Positions 9,851 through 21,600 of a stretch of DNA of 64,000 nt are shown here, in pieces. The stretch's first letter is position 1; each line of letters starts with the position of its first letter. Origin of the DNA: Bettongia penicillata ogilbyi (lineage: Eukaryota; Chordata; Mammalia; Diprotodontia; Potoroidae). The notes beneath the pieces are model-generated. The model saw only the letters and a list, made by a program, of their open reading frames with translations. It had not been told where the DNA came from and did no database searches. The DNA lies in NCBI GenBank assembly GCA_023548195.1, contig JAJHZJ010000061.1, forward strand, positions 1,466,771-1,530,770, read 5' to 3'. The translations under genes and the position numbers were made by a program.

Positions 9851-11895
9851 TTCACCCTTTTCCTCTTCACAGTTTTTTGCTCCTGACCACTGCCTCCCTC
9901 TATCTGCCCTCCTATCTATCAGTCCCACTCCCTTTTCTTTTCCCTTTCCCCTCCTTCTTCTCTATAGGGTAAGATAAATTTCTTTTAGCCAAATCTGATG
10001 AGAGTTCAAACAAAGCTCATCCCAACTCCCTTAATTCCCTTTACTGTAGTAGGTCTTTTTTACCTCTTCATATAATGTATTCGCCTCCCCCTTTCCTCTT
10101 CTCCCAGTATAATCCTTTTTCAATCTTTTAATTTATTTTAATATCACATCAGTCACCTTATATCCATACCGTCTACCTATGTGTATTCCTAAGTGCCCTA
10201 ATAGAGAAATAGTTCTCAAGAGTTACAAGTATCATTTTCCCATGAAGGGTTGCAAACAGTTTAACATTAATGAATAACATGTTGTTTTTCCTTCCTGTTT
10301 ACCTATTTATGCTTCTCTTGAGTCTTGTATTTGAAGAGCACATTTTTCTGTTCAGCTCTGGTCTTTTCATCAGGAAAGTTTAAAAGTCCCCTTTTGAGTG
10401 TCCATATTTTCCCCTGAAAATAAAGTTCAGTTTTGTTATATAGTTGATTTTTTATTATAATCCAAGCTCCCTTGCCTTCTGGAATATCATATTCCAAACC
10501 CTTTAGTCCTTTAATATAGAAGCTACTAAGTCCTGTGTAATCCTGACTGTGGTTCTATAATATTTGAATTATTTCATTCTGATTGCTTGCAGTATTTTCT
10601 CCTTGAGCTGATAATTGTGGAATTTGGCTAGAGTATTCCTTGGAGTTTTCATTTTGGGATCTCTTTGAGGAGGTGATAAGTGGATTCTTTCAGTTACTGT
10701 TTTACCCTCTGCTTGTAGAAGAATATCAGGGCAGTTTTTCTTGATAATTTCTTAAAAGATGCTGTTCAGGCTCCTTTTCTGATCATGACTTTCAGGTAGC
10801 CCAGTAATTCTTAAATTATATCTCCTGGATCTATTTTACAGCTCTGTTGTTTTTCCAATTACATGGTTTTATATTTTCTTCTATTTTTTTCATTCTCTTG
10901 ATTATGTCAGACATTCTTGATATCTCAGAATCATTAGTTCCCACTTGCCCAATTCTAATTTTTAAGGAATTATTTTCTTTGGTTAGCTTTTTGTACATCT
11001 TTTTTCCATTTGACCAGTTCTACTTTTTAAGGAGTTATTTTCTTCAATTTTTGCACTTCCTTTTTCAAGCTATTGACTCTCTCGTATAGGTTTCATTTCT
11101 TTACCCAGTTTTTCTTCTGCCTCTCTTATTTGTTTTTTAAAATTCCATTTAAGCTCTTTCAAGAAGGAATTTTGGGCTTGAGATCAGTTTGTATTCCCCT
11201 TTGAGGCTTCTAAAGTAGGCATTTTGACTTTATTGTCCTCTTCTAAGTTTGTGTTTTGATCTTCCCCATTGCCATAGTAGCTTTTTTATGGTCAGGGCTC
11301 TTTTCTGTTTTTTTTTTTTTTGCTCATTTGTTAGCCTATTTTGTGACTTTTAAAGTTGAGCTCTGCTCTTGGAACAGGAAAAGAGTTGAAAGCTTTTTTT
11401 GCTGGGGGCCAGTGGCCTGGTCACTGGCTTTCTGCAGTTGGGCATCTGGGGCTTTCACCTCGTGTACTGCAGTGGGGGTGGTCCAGTGTAGTCGCATCTG
11501 TTGTGCCAGCATTCCAGGCCAGGCAGTTTGCCTTTTGCACTGGAACTGGAGGCCTCATATCTGTGCCACTAATATGTTGAGCCAGGACTGAGGAACTTTG
11601 GCTGCTGATCTATGCTGTGGCAAAGACCCTACCCCTGTCCTCACACCAGCTTGTTCAGACACCTTCTGCCCTGATCTGTACACCTCTTTTACCCAAGTGG
11701 GACAGCTCTTTCCTGAAGTCTTTCTAATTTATCTTCAACTGGAAAATTGTTTCACTGCATCTTTTCGTAGGTTCTCTCACTCCAGAATGCATTTAGAGAG
11801 ATTTGATTTAATGTTTCTGAGGGAAACTGTGAAGATGTCAGGTAACTTCCTGGCTTCTCTTTGCCATCTCCAATTCTTTCTTCAAGAACATTTGT
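9850..11895 (-). mobile_element. Decayed HAL1 copy (copy C)
   Basis: Same order as the younger copies: pyrimidine-rich 3' region (9850-10300), C-terminal and RRM parts of ORF1 (about 10310-10800, complement of GGAATATGATATTCCAGAAG-like and AGATCCAGGAG blocks), coiled coil (10850-11170), and a GC-richer leader to about 11800. It has many stops. At the site where copies A and G lost two bases near the ORF1 midpoint, copy C keeps the longer form. Copy B is inserted just beyond its right side. Confidence 0.65.
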
Positions 11896-11910
11896 TCCAT
11901 TTTTAATGTC
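11896..11910. repeat. Target-site duplication, left copy (HAL1 copy B)
   Basis: TCCATTTTTAATGTC is repeated without mismatch at 13645-13659. It defines both ends of the insertion and shows that the missing 3' end is not a later deletion running into flanking DNA. Confidence 0.9.
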
Positions 11911-13644
11911 CCCTGAAGTATTATACTCAGTTTTACTGGGTAGGTGATTCTTGGTTTGAGTCCTAGTTCCTTTGACTTCTGGAATATCCTATTCTACACC
12001 CTTCCATCCCTTAATGTAGAAGCTGCTAGATCTTGAGTTATCCTGATTGTATTTCCACAATACTGGAATTGTTTCTTTCTAGCTGCTTGCAAGATTTTCT
12101 CCTTGACCTGGGAGTTCTGGAATTTGGCCACAATATTCCTAGGAGTTTCTCCTTTTGGATCTCTTTCAGGCGGTGATCGATGGATTCTTTCAATACTTAT
12201 TTTGCCCTCTGGTTGTAGAATATCAGGGCAGTTTTCCTCAATAATTTCATGAAAGATGATGTCTAGGCTCTTTTTTTGATCATCACTTTCAGGTAGTCCC
12301 ATAATTTTTAAATTGTTTCTCCTGGATCTATTTTCCAGGTCAGTTGTTTTTCCAATGAGATATTTCACATTCTCTTCCATTTTTTCATTCTTTTGGTTTT
12401 GTTTTGTGATTTCTTGGTTTCTCAGAAAGTCATTAGACTCCATCTGTTCCATTCTAATTTTGAGAGAACTATTCTCTTCAGTGAGCTTTTGAACCTCTTT
12501 TTCCATTTGGCTAATTCTGCTTTTGAAAGCATTCTTCTCCTCATTGGCTTTTTGAACCTCTTTTGCCAATTGAGTGAGCCTATTTTTCAAGGTGTTATTT
12601 TCTTCAGCATTTTTTTGGGTCTCCTTTTTAGCAAGGTATTGACCCATTTTTCATGCTTTTCTTGCATCTCTCTCATTTCTCTTCCCAGTTTTTCCTCCAC
12701 CTGTCTAACTTGCTTTTCAAAATCCTTTTTGAGCTCTTCCAAGGCCTGAGCCCACCAGACATCCCCCTGGGGTGTCTGGGATACAGAGGCCCCGGCCTCC
12801 ACGTCTTTCCCTGATGGTAAGAATATTTCCTCGTCATCAGAATTGAAAGGCTGGAACATTTTCACCTGCTCAAAGTAGCTCTCCACAGTCTTATTTTTCT
12901 TCCCTTTTCTGGGCATTTTCCCAGCCAGTTACTTGACTTCTGAGATTCCTGTCCACCCATGCCTAGATCCACCCAGCTAGTGCTTGGGGTCTGAGATTCA
13001 AATGGGCTTTCCTCAGCAGGTGTGGCTGCTATTCAATGTGAGCTTAAGTTCTTGTGCTCAGGTGGGGGCAGGGCTGCCTCCCAGGCTCAGTTCCCTCAGG
13101 GGCTTTATGCAGAGACCTTCAGTAATGGAGCGGGTGGGGGCAGGGCCGTTTCCAAGGTCAGCTCCCTCAGGGGGTTTATGCAGAGACCTGAGCTTCTGCC
13201 TGCTGCTCGGGGAGTCCGGGGCAGCTGCTGCTGCCTCTGCCGCTGCCCCTGCGTCTGCCGCTTCCTCCCGAGGGGGCCCGAGTCATGGAGACACCCTGCT
13301 CCCCTCTCGGCCAGCCCAGACGTCTCTCTCACTGACCTGGAGCGTCTGTGGGTGGAGGGACCTTCGCGGCAACTGGAGGTCCTGTCCCTGAAGCCTGCTC
13401 GGATCAGCTCCTTTGGGGCTGCGTGGCCAGGGCAGCACAGGGGTGAACTCCGTTTTCCGGGGTGCGACGGACCCCTGGGGACCGCTCTCCAGTGCTCTCT
13501 GGAATGGAAATCTTTTCCACTGTGTTTCTGCACGCCTTGTAGTGATCCAGAATTTATGGGGAGTTCTTCTTGCAGGAAATATATGGGCTGTGGGTTCGGA
13601 GCTAGCATATGTGAGTCTACTCCTCCATCTTGGCTCCACCCCCC
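11911..13644 (-). mobile_element. HAL1 copy B, 5'-complete but 3'-truncated
   Basis: A 1734-bp minus-strand insertion. The 5' end is at 13644 (complement of GGAGCCAAGATGGAGG). A leader with two tandem copies of a 71-bp unit (repeat starts near 13104 and 13175) precedes the ORF1-like frame from 12916. The element stops inside the C-terminal part of ORF1 at the complement of CCTGAAGTATTATACTCAG. The remaining 1.1 kb and the poly(A) tail seen in copy A are absent. A perfect 15-bp duplication, TCCATTTTTAATGTC, flanks it. Confidence 0.85.
11994..12916 (-). pseudogene. HAL1 ORF1-like protein, frameshifted (copy B)
   Basis: The start is ATG at 12916 (MPRKGKKNKTVESYF, acidic NSDDEE patch, VWWAQALEELKKDF). 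The coiled coil is interrupted by an indel near 12625-12632. The next frame resumes KKETQKNAEENNTLKNRL and is then open through the rest of the coiled coil, ENRSRRNNLKIMGLPESDDQ, IERIHRSPPERDP and the RNA-binding ARKKQFQYCGNTIRI, to a stop at 11994. It keeps the longer, in-frame version of the junction that is shortened in copies A and G. A single lesion separates it from an intact N-terminal two thirds. Confidence 0.85.
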
Positions 13645-13659
13645 TCCATTTTTAATGTC

Positions 13660-15536
13660 TTACTTCATTTCCTTTAGGTATTCATGTAAACCTTGTGGGA
13701 AATCCATTTTACTCTTAAAATCATTGCTTTAAATTGTCATGTATTTACTCTCTTCTGCTTTGATGAGGATAGATCTCTACATTGACAATAATTTCTTATA
13801 TTCTTTGATGTTTACTTGGGTTTACTTATTTCTTCAGATTTTTTTCCTAAGTTGAGATTTTTCCAGGGCCAGGCTCTGTTCTTGCTGTGCTTTTAGCTAA
13901 AGTGGTTGGGATCTTTTAAACACTGACTTCTCATTCTGAGGATTTATCCCTACATCTTTGTGGTTCAGAAAACTGGATCTTTAGGTCCCTCCATGTCACC
14001 TGAATTCAAAGTGTTAGGGTCCTTGAAGCCCCTAAACCTCTGGGATGTCCTAATCTGAATGTTATTATATACCTTTCTCATCATTGCATCAAGACATACT
14101 AGGTCCCTATTCTGGGGCTTTGTTGTTTTTTTTAACCTTTCTGTAGCTTTCTCTAGGACATCTCCTGTCTTTACTGAGTATGCACAGAATCTGACAGACT
14201 ATATAGCTTGTCAGTGATCATTCTGGGAAGTTAAGTTTGGAAAGCAGTACGGTCATAGAGGAAGCACAACCTGAGTTGAGTGGAAGGAAAGAAGGTACTT
14301 CACAGATGCGCTCGCATGCACACACATGCACACCTCTCATGAGCAACCCTCTAGCCAATGTTTAATAGATTTATACTTTTATTCTTATTAAATTTCCAGG
14401 GATTTCTTTAAATACAACATAAGAATATCTGTTAGATAAGATGGAATCATAACCAGTCACAGACCATTTAAGAATGGCTACACAACTAAGTATTCTAATT
14501 GGATAAAATAATATATGAGTCATAGTTTGTACTTGTTAGTCATACCTCTAAATATAATAGTGCCTTCAAATTTATCAGGAGACAGCTGATGAGTGATTTT
14601 AGGGTTGCCTGTACTTTTACCCTAAGTCAGTGAGAATAGTTAGGGGTGACTGAGTATCTCAGCCTGTATGTTGCAAAGGCTTCCTGTACTTGGGCATGTT
14701 TCAAGGTTTTAATTTCTGAATTAGAAAGATAAACTGTCTAGTACTATTTGTGATCAGAGATTAGGGAAAAAACTTTGGAAAGCATTGAAGCTTTTATTAG
14801 TAGTATACCATTGTTTGCATCTGCTTTTTTGATCGAGTGACTAGTCTGTAAAAACCTCTTTAAGTAAATGATAAGGTTTGGGGAGCAAGTTTATCTTCCT
14901 TTTTTTCATATTGCAGGTTATGTCTACTGAATGTTTCACACTAATATGAAAATTAGCAAATTGTTCATTCAAACAATAACTTGTATGATTTGAGCCAAAG
15001 TCATTAAAATTAGATTGTAAACTTCTTGAGGGAAGACCATGGTTTCTGTTTCTTTTAAAGCACATGAGAGTGTAGTGCAAACAGTAGATGATCAGTAAAT
15101 GCTGAATGAAAAAATGAAGTTTAAATGGACTGAATTTTCCGATGATTAGCAATAAACTAGGAAATAGAAAACATAACTTCAGTGTTTGTTTATTTTTCTT
15201 ATTAGTACATGCTTCACTCCTTCCCACTGCCCATAATGACTTTATCTTTGTAGTAGAATATGTGCTATTATACAGCAACGAAACAGGACATAAATGAGCG
15301 GTAATTTGGAAAATAAAGTGCTTTGTTAATTAAACCAATATTGATTGAGTTTCAGCTACTGTAATGTGGTAGTAAATATTTTAGGAAAGTTCTGGTTAGA
15401 GTAAATGCTGTGTGATTTGAAATGCACAGTACTGAACAAGATACTATGAACAGTGCCTTTTAGCTATTACATTGGTTTGCTAGGCTATTTACTTATGCCC
15501 TTGACCCTGTATGGTATATTTTTTTTCTGTTTCTAG
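13660..15536. other. SOHLH2 upstream intron, no recognised feature
   Basis: I looked for the exon preceding 15537 (human counterpart ends near LGYFSTDLFACSE) and did not find a convincing match with splice sites. A minus-strand frame of 145 codons at 14841-15278 has no recognisable motif and is low-complexity Lys/Ser/Leu; I consider it chance. Confidence 0.5.
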
Positions 15537-15647
15537 TTCCAGTTCATTAGGAGATATCCCTGAAGTTGGACAAAAGACTTCATTGCCTAATTCCAAGAAA
15601 AATAAAAAAGTTTCTCTTCTTCATTCAAGCAAAGAAAAGCTGAGAAG
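15537..15647 (+). CDS. SOHLH2: SOHLH2 exon: linker and start of basic region
   Basis: The exon is 111 bp. Its acceptor follows a T-rich tract ending TTCTAG, and its donor is AAG|GTGAAT, which is weak at +5. It enters in phase 2 (one base completes a codon) and leaves two bases of an Arg codon. It encodes SSSLGDIPEVGQ, a Lys/Asn run, then SLLHSSKEKLR. The last residues are the first half of the DNA-binding basic region, so the intron of 2451 bp interrupts the basic region itself. The segment before KNKK differs from human while the segment after it is nearly identical, as expected if only the DNA-binding part is constrained. Confidence 0.92.
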
Positions 15648-18600
15648 GTGAATTTATATGTAGTTATTTGTGTCACTGTTCACTTTGTAGTGAAAACTTA
15701 AATTTATGGTGTTCATAATTCAATTGATAGTACTGTAAAAAAAAAGTCAGCGTAAAAACTAGTCATTATGGTTACTGAATAGAGTCCTAAAGAGTGTTCC
15801 ATCAGGGGCATCATTTAAGGACCAGAAGTGTTGAGTTTCCAAGGAAATCTGTTTGTTGATTTGTGAGATTGTAAAGGAATTGTAACTGCCTTCTCCAAGG
15901 AATTGTAGAGGAAGCAACCAGACTTAGTTAATCCTGTCTTGCCACAAAATAAAACTGCCCATACCCAAAGTGGCAAGATGAATTTGAGATGGGCATTGAT
16001 GGATTGATAAAATTTTAATTCTGACCTCTTAGAAATATTCTTGATAAAAAAAAATTCATGCGTATACTGGTACATGTGTAAAAGTCAAGTCAGGACAAGG
16101 AATATTTATTAAGTTTTTAATATATCCCAGCCATTGTGCTAAGGATACAAAGAAAACCTTTTACCATTAATCCCTTCTCTTGAGCACACAATCTAATGGG
16201 GGACCCAGCAGGTAAATAATTATTTACCAAAAAAATTGGAGATAGTCACACAAGGCAAGCACTAAGATTAAAGGGGGATCCGGAAAGGCTTCTAGCAGAA
16301 AATGAGATTATAGCTGGGCCATCAAGTCAGAGAAGCCAAGAGTCAGAAATGAGATACATAACATGTTCATTGCTAAAATCTCATGTTAATGTTATTAACT
16401 ACTATTATTACTATTTTATTGGGATTTTTTGAGTCAGTGAGTCTACAGACTTTATGACAAAGAAATAAAGGAAAAATAAAAGGATTGGACTACATTAATG
16501 AAATAATCTTTTTCAAAGTTCCATTCATATCAGAGTGAATATAGTGAGGTTAGCATCCCAGTGAAGTTTACCTTGCTTCCTTACCCATGAAAATAAATCC
16601 AGTGCTGACCAAGCTGTAGTCATCCAAAGAAGATGGAACTACCTAATCACGAGACTCGAGCTGCCCATCCCAAGTGATCTGAAATCCAAAGTATTATTTA
16701 TTTCTGGGAGTCTGTATCTACCCAAGAAGGATCCACTGAACTGATTTGAATCCAAAGAGCCTCTTAGGATTTTCCTTTGTTGGAAATGAATCAGAAACAG
16801 ACTCACTCTTCTTCAGTCTTTATCTGATGTGGGTCAGAGTCAGGCTGACATTTATGGTTTCAAGGATAGATATGCTTATGATTTTTCATTGCACTCTATT
16901 TTTTTGTTCCACATTTTTTTCCTAAACACAAGAAGGAAGATTTTTTTTCTTGATAGACATCTTGGTGCACATTCATTAGTGGTGACCTTTCTTATAAGAT
17001 CAACCATCACCAGCTTCCAAAAGGGTTTCAGCAGCCCTCCTCATTCTTACTAAGACCTGATTGCAGTGAGTACTTCTTTGTTCAGTTTAATCTTGTATTT
17101 CATTGATCAGCAAGCACTTAAGCAAGCACCCGCAGTGTCCTGGCTACCTTGCCATAAGTTGAGGAGACATGTAGAAGGAATGAAAATTTATCCTTTGAAG
17201 ATGTATAGATTCCTTTACAACTTCCCCTGAAATTCTTACCAACTTAGTCTACTTTCTATTTGAAATCAGGCCAGCAGGCTCCCTTACTTTACATGCTTTG
17301 TTCTAACTAAAAGAATTAGTCTCCTTGTTTTCTGTAGATGAAAAAATAATGTATAAATTCGATTATTACAAAGGACTGATTGGTAAGTTCTTGGGTCTCC
17401 TGCATTCATTCAGGAATTTATTTACGTCAAGACAGTGTAATGGGAAGATGGTTGGACTTGGAATTAGAACTGAGTTTTAGTCCTGCTTTGAGGTAATTGT
17501 ATGACCTTGAGCAATTCCCTTAACCTCTTCCTTCACCTCTCTGAACCTCAGTTTTCTTAAATATAAAATGGAGATAATAGTTGCATCACCTATTTCACAG
17601 AGTTGTTGTGAGGAAAGCACTTTTAACCTGCAAAGACCTGTATAAATGTGAGGTATCCACACCACTGTTATTATTTACCATCCACCTTTCTGTCTGTTCA
17701 TCCATCTTGAAGGAGAAGAATTCTACCAGCTTCTGTAGAGTGTCATGGTGGGAAATGTCTTCTAACTATCTGAACATAATACCACTGCTGTGTTGCAGTA
17801 CTTTCTCATAAATTCAGACTCAGCTGCATGAGCATGCAAGTGTAGCACTGGGTTATATGGAACACCCAATGTTTAGTCTTTGAAACAGCCAGCTTCCTGT
17901 GCTCCTTTTGAAGTAATGCAGGAAAGATGTACTGTAAGTGACCATAAAAGCTGTTGGCTCCCAGTGAAGCACTGATTCTATCCTGCTGCACCTATATTAG
18001 AAGGAGCATTAACTCCCTTGAGTCCAGAAGGTTAGGTTATTTGTATGGAATGTAGTAGAGGGTTAGGTTCAGTCCTAATGTATAGTATTTTTGAGCAGAG
18101 AACGGATCAAGGATTGCTGTGAACAGCTGCGAACTCTCTTGCCATATACAAAGGGGAGGAAGAACGATGCTGCTTCAGTTCTTGAGGCAACAGTTGATTA
18201 TGTGAAGTGTATCCAAGAGAGAATCCCTCCACCTATCAGGATTCAGGTAATTTCTAAATTCTTTGAGTTCAGCTTATACAGGACCTTCAGAGGCCCATGA
18301 TTTTATTTGTGTCTTTCCACTACTAGAACTCACAGCCCCAATATAGAATCTCTGTGAGTTGCTTTTGTGGTTAAAATAAAACAATAAACAAAATGGAAAA
18401 CCAAATTCTCTAGCGATGAACCTTCTAAACTTAGCTCTCCTGGTCCTCTGATACTGGGTACGTAAGATGAGCAGCCAGACCCATACTTAAAACTTTCCCA
18501 GAGAACCAAGAGTCACTTCCACATCACAGTAAGAAATATAAAGGAGACTTTAGTGGAAGCAATGTAATTTATAGAAAGAGACTAAAAAATAAAAAAAAAA

Positions 18601-21600
18601 TTCTGTTTAGCAATCTGGAAATTTGTATTTACCTCTGCTTTTTTTTTTTTGTAGATTACAAACATGCTTCAAAACAACAAAAGATTTTGTAAGAAGGAAC
18701 CGGTAGAGAGCCAGCCCCTCTTTCCAAGTACCATCAGAACACAAAGGTAGGAAGGCAGCCTTGAGTTCCTATGAAATTCAGGTTTTTGCCATTAACTTCT
18801 AACTCGTGGCAAAGATAAAGCATTAAGCCACTAGGATGGGGAACCTGTGGCCTCAAGGTCACACATAGCCCTCTAGGTCTTCAGGTGTGGCCCTTTGGAC
18901 TAAATCTAAACAGTGCAGCCCTTTGACCAAATATGAGTTGATCAGAGACCCACACTTGAGGGTCTAGGGGGCCACATGGGGCCTCAAGGCCTTAGATTCC
19001 CCATCCCTGCACTAAACCTTCATGCAGTTTCATGATTTATTGAGAAAAGGGACTTTTTCCTCTTATTAATAGATGGGAAATTTTTGTTATTTTGGTCCTT
19101 GTAATGTATGTTTATGTGAAGTAATAAAGTCATGCAACAATTTTAGATCAACACAGTGTCCCTTAGTATTCCTTTTACTGTAACCCAAAACATTAAAAAT
19201 TGGACAGTTTGAAATATGGCAATCTAATGTCCTTTCAGGTGATAGTGCATTGTGGACATTGTGAACACGAAGATGAATTGAGTTATATCAAGTTAAGCTC
19301 TTTTGCAGTTGGGAGGAATTTCTGGGCAGAAACTTCTGAGGAATACTTATTTTTGAGGAATACTTATTAGTATGTGAAATAGCACAGCAAGGGTTTGCTT
19401 AGATATATAAATTTATTGGAACATACGAATGAAACAAAATTACCTTGTAGTTTAAATATAGTCAGTAGATGTTGAAGTTGAATTGAACAACAACCTGAAG
19501 AATTCTAGGAGTCCTGTTCAAATCTTTGCGACAATGCAAATTTCACTTTTACTGCTTTCGTGATAAAACTAACTATAGAATTTAACAAAGATTTTTTTTC
19601 TTAAATAAAAAAAGTATTTAAGGTTTCTTCCCTCTTCCTCTCCCTTTCATTTTAAGGGACAGTAACGTGGTAACAAGTATGCCGTCACCTGTGAAAGAGA
19701 TCAAATTCCTGGCTAATAAGCCCTTGAATGTATATTCTCTTCCTGCATCAGAGTACCCATTGGAAGAAGCCCTGAAAGGTGATGGTCGATATCTCCTCGA
19801 CTTCTTGCAGATAGTTTGTCCTAAAGTGTATAATAGCCAGACATACAGCTTAGTTTGTTTGTTTTATATGTATCTCCTGGGAATTACTGATTTTAAAATT
19901 ACAGTTGGGTTTTTTTAGTCTGTTTGAAAGAATTAATGAAAAAGCATTTATTAACTACTTATTATGTGTCAGATACTATGTTGATCCTTAGGAAATGATG
20001 GCTGCAGAAGATGTGCTGCGGTCTGAGAAATATGGAAATGATGAGTGGTGCCATATGGAAATTAAATAATGATAGTCTTTATTTACTGTTTCCCAAAGCA
20101 AGAGGTAGAAAGTATATATGCTAGCAGGGGATGGGGAGAAGGAGTTGAGGTGGACCTGATTGTACAACATAATCAGGTGACTGGGGATGGCTCAATATTG
20201 TTGGTATACTTTTACTGATTAGAACAATATAACCCTGGGGTGGGAGCTGGAGGTCAGAGTCCTCAGGTGTTTAAATGGTCTATTTTAAGAAACAATGGTT
20301 AAGCTGGTCATGAAGCCCACAGTGCTTATTTTGATGGAAGGTAATGACTGTGTTCATTATTTATAAAGTATCTGAGGATTTAGAAGGAAGGTTCAAGTTA
20401 TAGAGAACCTGGAAAACAAGGCAGGAGGATTTATATTTGATGTAGTAGAAAATAGGAATGTATTTAAATTTTTAGGAGAGGAATGACAGGACGAAAGTTA
20501 GCATTTCTTGAGCACTTGCCATGTTCTAGGTTCTGTGCTAAGTGCTGGAGATACAAAGAAAAGCAAGGTTAAATAACTTAACAGTTGCTACTTTGCAAGA
20601 GGCTCATGGTCTAATGGGGGAGACAACATACAGACAACTATGTAGAAACAAGATCAATGCAGGTTAAATTGGAGATAATAAAAGGAAGGCATTAACGTTA
20701 AGGGAAGCAGTGTTTCAGTAATAGTGTGGCACAAATGTGAAGAATTAACTAGAAAAGGGGGAAACTAGAAACAGGGAAATCCACTAGAAAGACCTATTGC
20801 AGGACAACAAAATTCAGTTTTTGGAAAGGAATTAAAGGAAATGCTTTTCTGTCTTATTCTGTTGGGGTAAAATTTATGTCCTTATGTCACCAGGCTTACC
20901 AAACATTTTCCTGAGTGTCAATTATAAGCCTAGCTTGGCTAATTTCTGAAAAATCTTTCGTCAGTAGCCTTATAAAGCATTCCATGACACAGAATACGTT
21001 TATAAACCAGTTCTGCTTCTACCTACTTTCCTAAGTCTACTTGCTTCTTAATGTAGAAAATATTGTCTCCTACCACTCCCTAACACATTTGTCCAATCAA
21101 GTAATTTTTATCTTGATCTTACATAAACCACATGTTCCTTTGCTCTAGTGTTTTCCCACATAGAATGCCTCCATTTCTCTAATTTTCTAATTTTCACCAG
21201 TGCTTCAAGGACCACCCTCTTCACAAAACCTTTCCTAATATCTCTCCCACCCTGGTGCATCTTCTTGCAAACTCTCCATCGTCTTCCTTTTCTGTACCAC
21301 ACCTGTTGATCCCTTTCTAAAAATCATACTTCTTTGCATACTATTGCATCTTCTTTTTTAATCAGTTCAGTTTCATCTTCCCAAAATTGTGTCACCTTCT
21401 AAAATCCCTTCTAAGAGATGGTAATAGTTTTTCATGTTTGTGTGTGTCTTCTACCGCACAAGATTTTAAGTTCTTCTAGAGTAGGAACCATTTTATATAT
21501 TTAGTGTCTCTCGTAATACGTATCATAATACTATGTGCGAAGATCATAAGATTTTAGTGTTGTAAGAACTAGCCTGACTCCTTGATTTTACTGAGGTTCA

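Noticed and set aside
13022..13732. Plus-strand frame of 236 codons, the longest in the window
   Set aside because: It runs antisense through the GC-rich HAL1 leader and out across the element boundary at 13644 into unrelated sequence, so it cannot be an element or host gene.
14841..15278. Minus-strand open frame of 145 codons near the first SOHLH2 exon of the window
   Set aside because: Low-complexity Lys/Leu/Ser/Asn composition, no motif, no repeat or protein family recognised, and it lies in an intron on the opposite strand.
13660..15536. Search for the preceding SOHLH2 exon
   Set aside because: Several AG and GT dinucleotides were tried, but no interval reads as the expected human-like segment in the right phase.
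19667..19918. Unspliced 83-codon frame treated as a small gene
   Set aside because: Its first part is the SOHLH2 exon 19657-19778; the rest is intron read-through without conservation to human.
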